A stretch of 64,000 nucleotides of DNA. It comes from UBA10649 sp963755335. GTDB taxonomy: Bacteria > Actinomycetota > Actinomycetes > S36-B12. The stretch spans positions 90,529 through 154,528 of the forward strand of contig CAVWJW010000005.1 of NCBI GenBank assembly GCA_963755335.1. Direction: 5' to 3'. A program made the translations under genes and the position numbers. Under the pieces are notes generated by a model. It was not told where the DNA came from. It was given only the letters and a program-made list of their open reading frames with translations, and made no database searches. Shown here piece by piece: positions 1 to 9,001 of this stretch (position 1 is its first letter; each line of letters opens with the position of its first letter).

Positions 1-245
1 AGGCGGTCGTCGACGGCATCGAGGAGCGGCTCCACGGGATGGGGTCCAAGCCTCTGCGTCGTGAAGGCGAGTCCGAGGGCCACTGGGTCCTGCTCGACTT
101 CGGCGACATCGTCGTGCACGTGCAGCTCGCCGAGGAGCGGATCCACTACGCGATCGAGCGCCTGTGGAAGGACTGCCCGTTCATCACGCTGCCCGCAGCC
201 GTCAACCAGGGCCGGCGCCGCGTCGATGCCCGGGACGGTCAGTGA
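1..245 (+). CDS. rsfS: Ribosomal silencing factor RsfS (3' part)
   Basis: C-terminal 80 or so residues of the RsfS/Iojap family. The gene is open at the left edge, with the reading frame beginning at base 3. RsfS binds ribosomal protein uL14 and blocks joining of the 30S and 50S subunits when nutrients are scarce. The diagnostic family block is present: WVLLDFGDIVVHV followed by the YAIERLWKDCP segment. The stop overlaps the GTG start of the next gene (GTGA), so the two are probably translated together. In actinobacteria rsfS commonly precedes a phosphoglycerate-mutase-like histidine phosphatase, as here. Confidence 0.93.
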   Translation, partial: AVVDGIEERLHGMGSKPLRREGESEGHWVLLDFGDIVVHVQLAEERIHYAIERLWKDCPFITLPAAVNQGRRRVDARDGQ

Positions 246-935
246 CCGGTCGCGGTCAGGGCGTTGCCGCCTGGGGTCAGCGTCACTCGTCGGCTCGCCG
301 ACTCGTCTTCTGGCGGCATGGCCGCACGCCGTGGAACGCCGAGCAGCGCTTCCAGGGTCAGACCGACATCCCCCTCGACGACACCGGGATCGCCCAGGCG
401 GCGCGGGCTGCGAAGTCCCTCGCGAAGCTCGAGCCGGCCCGCATCGTGTCGTCCGACCTGATCCGCGCGCACGCGACCGCCGAGCAGCTGGCGACCCTGA
501 CACACCTCCCCGTCGCATGCCGACCCCGATCTGCGCGAGACGTTCGCGGGGGAGTGGGAGGGCCTGACCCGGCCCGAGCTCGAGGAGCGCTTCGGCGGTC
601 AGCTCGCCCAGTGGGCGGCCGGCGCGGACGTCCGCCCGGGAGGCGGCGAGACGCGCGTGGAGGTCGCCGATCGCGTCGTGGCGGCTATCGACCGGGCCCT
701 CACGCAGGTCGGCGAGGGCGAGACGCTTGTCGTGGCCACGCATGGTGGCTCGGCGCGAGCGGGGATCGGTGCCCTGCTCGGCCTGCCCCCGGAGCACTGG
801 GCCGCCCTCGGCGTCCTCACCAACTGCGCCTGGTCGGTGCTGCTCGAGAACACCACCGGATTCGGGCCCCCGTGGCGGCTGCAGGAGTACAACGCCGGGT
901 CGCTGCCCGTACCCGCCCTCGCGGACGACCGCTGA
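242..935 (+). CDS. Histidine phosphatase family protein (frameshifted)
   Basis: Histidine phosphatase superfamily (phosphoglycerate-mutase-like). The catalytic RHG motif sits near the N-terminus (VFWRHGRTPWN) and the second conserved histidine lies in VVATHGGSARAG. A single-base shift near base 520 splits the gene: the N-terminal half reads in the frame of base 242, and the C-terminal half, with the ETFAGEWEGL block and the second histidine, reads in another frame. Joined, it has the usual length of about 230 residues. The GTG start overlaps the rsfS stop. The substrate cannot be told from sequence; actinobacterial homologues are annotated as broad phosphatases. Confidence 0.85.
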
Positions 936-946
936 CCTGGGCCTTG

Positions 947-952
947 TATAGT
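947..952 (+). promoter_or_regulatory. Possible -10 box for tRNA-Ala
   Basis: TATAGT lies 14 bases before the mature tRNA 5' end, in an otherwise very GC-rich stretch. No convincing -35 box is seen at the expected spacing, so this is tentative. Confidence 0.3.
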
Positions 953-966
953 TCTGTTTCCCGTAA

Positions 967-1042
967 GGGGCTGTAGCGCAGCTGGTAGCGCACCTCCATG
1001 GCATGGAGGGGGTCAGGGGTTCGAGTCCCCTCAGCTCCACCA
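967..1042 (+). tRNA. tRNA-Ala (anticodon GGC)
   Basis: Full cloverleaf read by eye. The acceptor stem GGGGCTG pairs with CAGCTCC (one G-T pair), the D-arm region contains AGCGCAGCTGGTAGCGC, the anticodon stem CCTCC/GGAGG holds the loop ATGGCAT with anticodon GGC, and the T-arm is GGGG TTCGAGT CCCC. Discriminator A is followed by an encoded CCA (1040-1042). It decodes GCC, a heavily used alanine codon in this GC-rich genome. Confidence 0.97.
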
Positions 1043-1048
1043 CGTGGC

Positions 1049-1082
1049 GAGGACCGGGTTCATGCCCGGTCCTCTCTCGTTT
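1049..1082 (+). terminator. Rho-independent-type terminator after tRNA-Ala
   Basis: A perfect 10-bp inverted repeat, GAGGACCGGG-TTCATG-CCCGGTCCTC (1049-1074), starts seven bases after the tRNA CCA end and is followed by a short pyrimidine/T-rich tail (TCTCGTTT). Confidence 0.75.
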
Positions 1083-1112
1083 CCGGACAGTTCACGACCA
1101 CGAGGGAGCGCT

Positions 1113-1940
1113 ATGAGCAAGGGCTGGTTCATCACGGGGGCCTCGCGCGGGCTCGGCCGGATCTGGGCGACTGCAGCCGCGGAGCGCGGCGACAACGTCG
1201 TCGCCACCGCGCGCGACGTGTCCGCACTCGCCGACCTCCTGGAGCAGTACCCGGATCGCGTGCACGCCCTTCCGCTCGATGTCACCGACCGCGAGGCCGC
1301 CTTCGCGGCCGTCGCATCGGCCAAGGAGATCCTCGGGTCGCTCGATGTCGTGGTGAACAACGCCGGGTTCGGGCTGTTCGGCGTGATCGAGGAGGTCACC
1401 GAGGAGCAGGCGCGCCAGCAGATCGAGACGAACGTCTTCGGTGCGCTCTGGGTGACGCAGGCGGCGCTCCCGATCATGCGCGAGCAGCGCTCGGGTCACC
1501 TCCTGCAGGTCTCATCGATCGGTGGCGTGCATGCGTTCCCCGGGCTCGGGCTGTACCACGCGTCCAAGTGGGCACTCGAGGGCTTCAGCCAGGCCCTTGC
1601 GGCGGAGGTGGCTGCGTTCGGCATCCACGTGACTCTCATCGAGCCCACCGGCTACGCGACGGACTGGGCGTTCGGTTCCGCGGTGCGCGCTGAGGAGAAC
1701 CCTGCATACGCCGAGCTGCGCGAGCAGGTCATGGCCGCACGAGCCAAGGTGGTCGCTGACCGGGGCAACCCCGCGGCGACGGCTCCCGTCATCCTGCAGC
1801 TGGTCGACATGGACAACCCGCCGCTTCGGCTGTTCCTCGGCGAGGGACCGCACGAGATGATCGTCGCGGAGTACAGCAAGAGACTGGCCGAATGGGATCA
1901 GTACGACGAGCTCTCTCGCTCGGCGCACCGGCTCGACTAG
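1113..1940 (+). CDS. SDR family oxidoreductase
   Basis: Classical short-chain dehydrogenase/reductase of about 275 residues. The nucleotide-binding TGASRGLG motif is near residue 9, NNAG follows (VVVNNAGFG), and the catalytic S...YxxxK is present (SSIGG and YHASK). The C-terminus resembles the actinobacterial SDR group that ends in PPLRLFLG. I chose the ATG at 1113 because GAGGGAG lies upstream; an upstream in-frame ATG at 1044 falls inside the terminator. The substrate is unknown. The next gene follows after 20 bases and is also a Rossmann oxidoreductase. Confidence 0.85.
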   Translation: MSKGWFITGASRGLGRIWATAAAERGDNVVATARDVSALADLLEQYPDRVHALPLDVTDREAAFAAVASAKEILGSLDVVVNNAGFGLFGVIEEVTEEQARQQIETNVFGALWVTQAALPIMREQRSGHLLQVSSIGGVHAFPGLGLYHASKWALEGFSQALAAEVAAFGIHVTLIEPTGYATDWAFGSAVRAEENPAYAELREQVMAARAKVVADRGNPAATAPVILQLVDMDNPPLRLFLGEGPHEMIVAEYSKRLAEWDQYDELSRSAHRLD

Positions 1941-1960
1941 GTTCCTTGGAGGAGGTGCCC

Positions 1961-2593
1961 ATGCGCATCGGACTCATCGGGAGCGGGCGGATCGGCGGCA
2001 CTCTGGCGCGGCTCGCGGTCGACAACGGCCACGACGTCGTCCTGAGCAACAGTCGCGGCCCTGACACGCTGGCGGACCTGACGGCCGAGCTGGGTGGGCG
2101 TGCTCGCGCCGGGACGGTTGCCGAGGCGGCCGCCGAGGGCGAGGTCGTCGTCGTCACGGTTCCCCTGAAGGTGTACGCGACCGTGCCGGCCGACCTGCTG
2201 AACGGCAAGATCGTGATCGACACGAACAACTACTACCCCGACCGGGACGGACACTTCGAGGAGCTGGACGACGGGTCGTCCACGTCGAGCGAGCTGCTGG
2301 CCGAGCATCTGACGGGATCGTTCGTCGTCAAGGCCTTCAACTCGATCTACTTCGAGGACCTCGCCAGCCAGGGGCAGCCCGCGGGCACTCCGGGGCGGCG
2401 GGCCCTGCCGATCGCCGGCGACGACGCAAGCGCCAAGGCGATCGTCGCGGGGATCATCGACTCCTTCGGGTTCGATGTCGTCGATGCCGGGCCGCTGGCC
2501 GAGGGCTGGCGGTTCCAGCCGGACCAGCCGGCCTACAACGTGCGGCTGGGCGCGCACGAGCTCCGTGAGGCCCTGGACGCCGCCAACCGCTGA
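1961..2593 (+). CDS. NADP-binding F420-reductase-like protein (NADPH-dependent F420 reductase family)
   Basis: About 210 residues with an N-terminal Rossmann dinucleotide motif (IGLIGSGRIGGTLARLA), the F420 oxidoreductase-like fold (family PF03807), and the typical block VVKAFNSIYFEDL. A strong GGAGGAGG ribosome site precedes the ATG at 1961; an earlier in-frame ATG would overlap the SDR gene. Homologues without the F420 site are often general NAD(P)-binding oxidoreductases, so the cofactor and substrate stay open. It follows the SDR gene closely and may share its transcript. Confidence 0.78.
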   Translation: MRIGLIGSGRIGGTLARLAVDNGHDVVLSNSRGPDTLADLTAELGGRARAGTVAEAAAEGEVVVVTVPLKVYATVPADLLNGKIVIDTNNYYPDRDGHFEELDDGSSTSSELLAEHLTGSFVVKAFNSIYFEDLASQGQPAGTPGRRALPIAGDDASAKAIVAGIIDSFGFDVVDAGPLAEGWRFQPDQPAYNVRLGAHELREALDAANR

Positions 2594-2594
2594 C

Positions 2595-2620
2595 CGGGGC
2601 AGCCGGGAGCCTCTGCCCCG
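2595..2620 (+). terminator. GC-rich stem-loop after oxidoreductase gene
   Basis: Inverted repeat CGGGGCAG, 10-base loop, CTGCCCCG, beginning at the stop codon of the preceding gene. It has no T-run, so termination is inferred from position and stem strength only. Confidence 0.5.
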
Positions 2621-2709
2621 CTGCCGCCCGCATTGGATGGTTAAGGCAAGTTCTGGCCACTTTGGACCGCCCCTTGCCGCCGCCGTGGTGTTAACGTGAA
2701 TTTGGGGTA

Positions 2710-5055
2710 ATGGGTGCTTGTGCCCTGCTTCGAACGACGAGTCTGATGGGCGCGGAGATGCGGGTGTTTCGCGGGGTGCGAGATCTCCTCACGCAGACTC
2801 GCGGGGGGTCGGTTGACACCCGCGAGCGTGGGGTGACCTCAGTCGAGTACGCCCTGATCCTCTCCCTGGTCGCCGTCGCCATGATCGCGGCCTTCGCCAC
2901 GTTCATCCACGCCGGAACGACCAGCTACGGCAACATGGAGACCGCTGTCGGCCCCGCGCCCACGGCCACCGCCTGGCCACCGCTCGTGGTCCCGACCTGC
3001 GGCGGAACGACTCCGGTCTACGACCCGGGGACGAACACGTGTGTGGCCCTACAACCGCCCGCCGCGCCCTACAGCCTCGTGACCGTCCCCGGCAGCAAGA
3101 AGATCGACCTGTCGTGGACGGCGCCGACGTGGGACGGCGGCAGTGCTATCACGGGATACGAGATCGGCCTGTCGCCTGATGGCGGCACGACCTGGGTGAC
3201 GACGCAGACGGTCACGACGGCGGTCACCTTCGCAGCTACCGGCCTCGCTGACGCGACGACCTACTCGATCCGCGTGGCTGCGAAGAACGCTCAAGGGACC
3301 GGCGCCTACCTCACCGGCACGGCCAAGACCTGGGATCCGCCGCCGGTCGTGACGTCCATCGCTCCGACGAGTGGTCCGATCGCGGGCGGCACGTCCGTCA
3401 CCATCACGGGCACCGGCTTCCAGTCGGGCGCGACCGCGACAGTGGGAGGCGCGACCGCGACACGGCAGTGACCTTCAACAGTTCGACCTCGCTCACGATC
3501 ACGACGCCGTCCGGCTCCAGCGGGCGCGCAAGCCGGTGATCGTCACGAATCCCGACACTCAGGCGTCGAACAGCACGGTGACATTCACGTACGCGGCGGC
3601 AGCGTCGGTGTACGACACTGGCGGCGAGCCCGATTGCCGGCTCGACGGCGACCCTGAACGGTTCCGTGAACGCGAGTGGCGCTTCAACGGCGGTCACCTT
3701 CTGCTATGGCACCGCCTCGGACCTGACCGGTTGCACAACTGCCACGGCAGCGCCGTCTCCGGTAACGGGAACCACGACCACGTCAGTCTCGGCGGCGCTG
3801 ACGGGCTTGGTGCGCGGGCAGACCTACTACTTCCGAGTCTCTGGCACGAATGTTGGCGGCGCAGCGAACGGATCTATCCTGTCGTTCACGACGACTTCGG
3901 CGTCGGTGACGACTTCGCCGGCGACGTCGGTGGTGGGTACGTCGGCGACGTTGAACGGCTCGGTGAATGCGAACGGCGTTTCGACGGCGGTGTCGTTCTG
4001 CTGGGGTACCTCTGCGACTCTGGCGGGTTGCACCTCGGTGACGGCGTCGCCAGCAAACGCGGCGGTAGTGCGGCCACGTCCGTGAGTTACGCACTTTCTG
4101 GTCTGACGCGCGGGCAGCTCTACTACTTCCGAGTCACGGGCGGGTCCGTTGATGGTTCGATCCTGTCGTTCACGACGACTTCGGCGTCGGTGACGACGTC
4201 GGCTGCAACGTCGGTGGGGCGCACCTCGGCGACGTTGAACGGCTCGGTGAATGCGAATGGGACTTCGACGGCGGTGTCGTTCTGCTGGGGTACTTCCCGA
4301 CTTTGGCGGGGTGCACGTCGGTGACGGCGTCGCCATCAAACGCGACGGGAAGCGCGGACACGGCCGTGAGTTTTGCCCTTTCTGGCTTGACGCAGGGGAC
4401 CCAGTACTTCTTCCGTGTCACGGGCGGGTCCATTGATGGTTCGATCCTGTCGTTCACGACGACTTCGGCGTCGGTGACGACGTCGGCGGCCACGTCCGTG
4501 GTGGGTACGTCGGCGACGTTGAACGGCTCGGTGAACGCGAACGGCGCTTCGACGGCGGTGTCGTTCTGCTGGGGTACTTCACCGACTTTGGCGGGGTGCA
4601 CGTTGGTGACGGCGTCGCCGTCGTCAGTGACGGGCACTGCCGACACGGCCGTCGCCTACTCCCTGACGGGGCTCAAGAAGGGCACTGCGTACTACTTCCG
4701 GGTCTCGGGCATTAGCGGCGGAGTCACGACGGACGGGTCCATCCTGACGTTCACGACCACGACATCGGCGCCGAGCGTCCCAACCAACGTAACCGCGACC
4801 CCCGGGCTCAACCAAGTAGTTGTTTCCTGGGGAGCCCCGACCGATGACGGTGGAAGCGCTATCACGGCCTATCGAGTCCGTAGGTCGACGACCGGCACGG
4901 GCAATTGGACGAACCTCGTTACCACGAATGGAACGACGTTTGCCTACGCAAACACGGGGTTGGCGACCAACACCAAGTACTACTACGACGTGCGCGCGAC
5001 CAACGCGTTGGGGAGCAGCACGACTGTGGTTGTCGGACCGGCGGGGCGCCAGTAG
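2710..5055 (+). CDS. Flp-pilin-like N-terminus fused to FN3/IPT and tandem Ig-like repeats (frameshifted)
   Basis: About 780 residues if read through at least five single-base shifts (near 3465, 3530, 3630, 4062 and 4302). Residues 39-66 form a Flp/TadE-type prepilin signal: ERG followed by VTSVEYALI and a hydrophobic helix, with Glu at position +5 after the predicted cleavage. After that come an FN3 domain (about 118-208), an IPT/TIG domain (from about 212), four Ig/FN3-like repeats of about 95 residues (core SATLNGSVNANG, then YYFRV) and a final FN3 domain ending at 5055. It probably sits on the cell surface. The start is uncertain (ATG at 2710, 2746 or 2758), with no strong ribosome site. 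Ordinary Flp pilins are below 100 residues. Confidence 0.7.
3650..4780 (+). repeat. Tandem 285-bp coding repeats (four copies)
   Basis: The block GACGTTGAACGG recurs at 3947, 4231 and 4515, with a diverged copy at 3650. Copies 2 to 4 are nearly identical and exactly 284 bases apart. The expected in-frame unit is 285 bases (95 codons): one copy lacks a G in a GGG run near 4062, and the next lacks an A near 4302. Each unit carries two cysteines (FCWGT and AGCT). Confidence 0.85.
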
Positions 5056-5163
5056 TTGCTTCCATTCAGATCATCGCCGTGCGTGCCGTACGCGATGTTG
5101 CGAAGCGCCTTACATGTCTTGGAAGGCTAACGGCGGCGGTGGTGCACAACCAGTTGTGTTAGT

Positions 5164-5898
5164 TCAAGGCGAAAGTGCCACCGGAAGTGCGGATAGCGAG
5201 CGGGTCAGGGCGACGACGCAGACGATGACGATCGCCCAGCGACCGATCCGCTGGGTGGCCTGCTCGTCGAACCGATGCCGGGCGAACTCTCCGCACGCCG
5301 AGCCCGCGATCAGGGCTGCTACCCAGACCACGACCGCCCAGAGGGACGGGATGGTCACTCCCAGGAGCGGCAGACTCACGAGACTCAGCGAGGCGAAGAC
5401 GACCTGCAACGTCCGCAGGTACGACGAGAAGTGCAGGCCACGGGTCACGAGGTAGGCGGCGATGGGCGGACCGCCGACACCAGCGACCGTGTTGACGGTG
5501 GCACCCCAGACCGCGGACAGGACGCCCGCGGCAGTGCTGCGGAAGCGGCCGGCCAGCAGCAGCCAGACGACTGATCCGAGTGCGGAGGCCGCGACCAGCA
5601 CGTCGTAGAGCCGCGGGTCGATGCGGCGCAGGATCAGCCAGCCGAGCAGGACACCCACGAGCAGGCCGGGTGCCAGCCGCCGGATCTCGTCCCAGGCGAT
5701 GCGGCCCTCGGTGCGGGCGATCAGCCAGATGTTCTGCGTGATCGACAGCGCGTTCACCAGGCCCACGCCGCCGGTGCCGGTGACGAGTTGAGTCACGACC
5801 GGCGCGGAGACCAGAGCGAAGCCCAGGCCCGTCAGTCCCTGCACAAGGCCGCCGGCCGCCACCGCGACCGCGATGAGTGTGATCGTTCCGGTATCCAC
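5164..5898 (-). CDS. TauE/SafE family sulfite/organosulfonate exporter-like membrane protein
   Basis: About 244 residues with seven or eight hydrophobic segments. The TauE/SafE repeat signatures are visible: GLVQGLTGLGFALV near the N-terminus and the second-half GATVNTVAGVGGPPIAAYL. Members export small anions such as sulfite, sulfoacetate or organosulfonates, or act as permeases of unknown substrate. It is divergent from the neighbouring MFS gene, with 29 bases between the starts, so the promoters must overlap. The substrate cannot be inferred from context. Confidence 0.85.
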   Translation of the reverse strand: MDTGTITLIAVAVAAGGLVQGLTGLGFALVSAPVVTQLVTGTGGVGLVNALSITQNIWLIARTEGRIAWDEIRRLAPGLLVGVLLGWLILRRIDPRLYDVLVAASALGSVVWLLLAGRFRSTAAGVLSAVWGATVNTVAGVGGPPIAAYLVTRGLHFSSYLRTLQVVFASLSLVSLPLLGVTIPSLWAVVVWVAALIAGSACGEFARHRFDEQATQRIGRWAIVIVCVVALTRSLSALPVALSP

Positions 5899-5927
5899 GA
5901 GCCCCCTCGCGCCGATAGCGTCCGATC

Positions 5928-7283
5928 GTGGTCGCGGACGGACTGGGCAAACGTACCTATCTGGGCTACGCGCTGGGCTCGGTGGGGACCGCCGGCTTCA
6001 GCACGGTGCCGGGGTTGCTCCTCGCCTACTACCTGACGAACTCGCTCGGCGTCGCTGCCGGGCTCGCTGCCTTCGTCGTCCTCCTGCCGAAGCTCTGGGA
6101 CGTCGTGTTCCTCCCGCTGGTGGGCAACTGGAGTGATCGGTCGGCGCAACGGCGCAGGTCCCGGCGGCCGTTCATGCTGGTCGGCGGTCTGGCGCTGCCG
6201 GTCGTCTTCATCCTCATGTTCGCGACGCCCACCGCGCTCGGGCAGGTGGGCGCGGCCGGATGGGTACTCGTGTTCTTCCTGCTCGCGGCATCCGCCTTCG
6301 CGCTGTTCCAGGTGCCTTACATCGCCATGCCCGCCGAGATCACCGACAGCGTCGAGGAGCGCACGACGATGATGTCGTGGCGCGTGGCCTTCCTGGGCTT
6401 CGGCATCCTCCTGTTCGGCGTGGGCGCCCCCGCGCTGCGCGACGCCGGCAACGGTGGCTTCGGTGGCTACCTGCTGATGGCCTGCGGAGTCGCCGCCCTC
6501 ATCGCGGTGGGGATGCTGGGCAGCTGGTGGATGCTGCGTCGCACCCGACCGGTTCCCCTGGACACGTCGGGTCGCGGCGGGCACTCGCTCAAGGAGCAGT
6601 TCTGGGTCGCGTGGCACACGCGGGCGTTCCGCTACCTGCTCAGCGCCTTCGTCCTCCAGGCCCTCGCCACCGGCGCGATGCTCGCCGGAGCCCAGTACTT
6701 CGCGACGTATGTCCTCGGCAAGGAGGGCATGAGCGACGTGCTGTTCGCTGCGCTCATCGTGCCCGCGCTGATCGTCATGCCCGGCTGGGCGTGGATCGGA
6801 CACCGACGCGGCAAGCGGTCCGGCTTCACCTACGCCTCGGTGCTGTTCATGCTGGGCGCCCTCCTGCTGCTCGCCTCGCGCTCACTGCCCACGGCGGCGA
6901 TCCTTGCGCTGGTGGGCGTGTGCGGGATCGGCTACGCCGGCATGCAGATGTTCCCGCTGGCCATGCTTCCCGATGCGATCGCCGTGGACGCGGCCAGCAG
7001 CGGCCGCCAGCGCGCGGGAGCATTCACCGGGGTGTGGACGGCGGGGGAGACCGTCGGCTTCGCGGTGGGCCCGGCTCTCGTGCTCGGCATGCTCGCGCTG
7101 ACGGGGTTCATCTCCTCGTCGGACAGCACGACGGCCCAGCCGGACTCGGCTCTCACCGGGGTGCTGCTCGCGTTCACCGTCCTGCCCGCCGTGCTCGTGG
7201 CGATCAGCCTGCCGCTCATCCGACGATTCGATCTCGACGCCGATCCGACGCAGAAGGAGACCGTTCATGGCTCTGCCCAGTGA
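5928..7283 (+). CDS. MFS transporter, GPH (glycoside-pentoside-hexuronide) type
   Basis: 451 residues with about 12 membrane segments. The MFS_2/GPH signature includes the loop after helix 2 (LVGNWSDRSAQRRRSRRPFM) and LFQVPYIAMPAEI. The GPH family moves sugars, or lysolipid-like substrates in MFS_2 relatives, with cations. The start is a GTG at 5928, with no obvious ribosome site. Its end overlaps the start of the PLP-dependent lyase by 17 bases, which suggests that the two genes work on related compounds. Confidence 0.85.
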   Translation: MVADGLGKRTYLGYALGSVGTAGFSTVPGLLLAYYLTNSLGVAAGLAAFVVLLPKLWDVVFLPLVGNWSDRSAQRRRSRRPFMLVGGLALPVVFILMFATPTALGQVGAAGWVLVFFLLAASAFALFQVPYIAMPAEITDSVEERTTMMSWRVAFLGFGILLFGVGAPALRDAGNGGFGGYLLMACGVAALIAVGMLGSWWMLRRTRPVPLDTSGRGGHSLKEQFWVAWHTRAFRYLLSAFVLQALATGAMLAGAQYFATYVLGKEGMSDVLFAALIVPALIVMPGWAWIGHRRGKRSGFTYASVLFMLGALLLLASRSLPTAAILALVGVCGIGYAGMQMFPLAMLPDAIAVDAASSGRQRAGAFTGVWTAGETVGFAVGPALVLGMLALTGFISSSDSTTAQPDSALTGVLLAFTVLPAVLVAISLPLIRRFDLDADPTQKETVHGSAQ

Positions 7284-8738
7284 GGGCCGCTCACCCGACG
7301 ACGTGCTTGCCGAGTTAGAAGGTCTCCGCGGCGCTGATGCGCCGGTGCACGGCGGGCGCGTCCTCGCCTACGTGTACGACTCCGGCGTGCCCGGTCTCGA
7401 TGAGGCAGCCCGAACGGCGCTGGCGTCGTTCGGCGAGGTGAACGCCCTCGATCCCACGGTGTTCCCCAGCGTCGGACGGATCGAGAACGACCTCGTCGGC
7501 TTCGGGCTGGACCTGCTGGGCGGCTCGACGGAGTCCTGCGGACTGGTCACCAGCGGCGGAACCGAGTCGTGCCTGCTCGCTGTGCTCGCTGCGCGCGAGG
7601 CTTGGGTGCGACGCGGGGGCAGTCGGCGAGCCGGTCCTTGTCATGGCGGTGACGGCGCACGCGGCGTTCGCCAAGGCCGCGCACCTGCTGGGGCTGCGGC
7701 TCCACGTCCTGCCCGTCGACGAGGTCACGATGCGCCTGCGCCCGGATGACGTCGAGGCGGCGCTGGACGTGCTGGGGAACTCGGCCGCCCTGGTGGTCGT
7801 CTCGTCGCCCTCGTACGCCCACGGCGTGGTCGACCCGGTGCGGCGAGATCGCTGCGATCGCTGCCGAGCGCGGCGTGCCGTGCCACTCCGACGCCTGCAT
7901 CGGCGGAGTGGTGCTGCCGTACCTGCGGCGCGACGGCCGCGACGTTCCCGACTTCGACCTGTCGGTGCCCGGCGTGCGATCGCTGTCGGTGGACCTGCAC
8001 AAGTACGGCTACGCCCCCAAGGGCGTCTCGCTGCTGCTCTTCTCCGATCCTGAGTACCGGCTCGGAACGTTCTTCACGTACTCGGCGTGGCCCGGCTATC
8101 CGGTCGTCAACACGACCCTGCAGAGCACGAAGTCGGCCGGGCCGATGGCGGCGGCGTGGACGGTTTCCCGGATCCTCGGTGACGCGGGCTACGCCAAGGC
8201 CGCCCGCGATGCCGCCGCAGCGACCGACCGGATCGTCGCCGCCGTCGACGCGATCGACGGAGTGCGAGTGGTGGGCGAGCCGGACGCGACGCTGGTGGCG
8301 ATCGCGTCAGACGGCGCAGCAGGCGTGGACCCGTTCCGGCTGGCCGACCGCATGCGGTCACGTCAGTGGTTCATCCAGCCGCAACCGGCGTCCGGCAGCC
8401 TGCCGCGCACCGTGCACCTGACGGTCCAGCCCAGTTCCCTCGCCCAGGTGGGCGCGTTCATCGAGGCGCTCGCCGCGGCGGCCGACGAGTGTCGAGGGCT
8501 GCCGCCGGCGGAGGCGGACCCGGGTCTGCTGGCCGCCGCCGCCGAGCTCGACCCGGAGACCCTCGACCTGGCCACCGTGGCCGGCCTGCTGGAGTTCGCG
8601 GGGCTGTCCAGCGGGGGAGAGCCAGGGCTGCCGGAGGAGTCGGCCACCGTCCAGGCTCTACTGGAGGCGCTGCCCGCCGACCTGCGCGACCGTCTGCTGG
8701 CCGGGTTCTTCTCCCAGCTGTTCACTGCTCGCCGCTGA
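7267..8738 (+). CDS. PLP-dependent lyase/decarboxylase, sphingosine-1-phosphate-lyase-like (frameshifted)
   Basis: Fold-type I PLP enzyme of about 490 residues in the group II decarboxylase / S1P lyase family. SGGTES marks the phosphate-binding turn, HSDACIGG the cofactor-ring aspartate, and SVDLHKYGYAPKG the Schiff-base lysine in the context typical of sphingosine-phosphate lyases. Two single-base shifts (near 7617 in a GGGG run and near 7845) break the frame. The C-terminal extension of about 90 residues, rich in Leu/Ala/Glu, is longer than needed for the catalytic fold. The gene overlaps the upstream transporter. The substrate is unknown: sphingoid-base or amino-acid carbon-carbon cleavage are both possible. 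Confidence 0.82.
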
Positions 8739-8791
8739 CGGCTTCCGCTTGCGTGCGGGGCGTACGGTGGAAGCGAGTGGAGGCGATCGCC

Positions 8792-8983
8792 ATGATCTCG
8801 ATGAGTCGCGATCACAAGACAGCCCATCCGCATGCGGGCTGTCACCTGGGACTGCATGACTGGATGCCGGTGCAGCGCGACGACGGGCGCGCGTACTACG
8901 CCTGCCGGTTCTGCGACCACATCAAGGCCGGCAACGAGCCGTGGTGGGAGTTCGCCTCTCAGGCCGGAGTGGGACTCCACTAG
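8792..8983 (+). CDS. Small histidine/cysteine-rich hypothetical protein (63 aa)
   Basis: A 63-residue open frame with GTGGAGG eight bases before ATG 8792. It has a possible metal site: several histidines (HKTAHPHAGCHLGLHDW) and a CRFC pair followed by H (CRFCDHIK). No family is recognised. It lies between the PLP lyase and a convergent transporter gene, and its codon use matches neighbouring block A genes. Confidence 0.55.
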   Translation: MISMSRDHKTAHPHAGCHLGLHDWMPVQRDDGRAYYACRFCDHIKAGNEPWWEFASQAGVGLH

Positions 8984-9001
8984 CCGCTGGGATCCGGCAC
9001 C

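Noticed and set aside
3650..4780. Regular direct repeats as a CRISPR array
   Set aside because: Units are 285 bases, protein-coding, and have no short repeat/unique spacer pattern.
5056..5163. Terminator or small gene between the repeat protein and the TauE-like gene
   Set aside because: No stem-loop, ribosome site or plausible frame was seen in these 108 bases.
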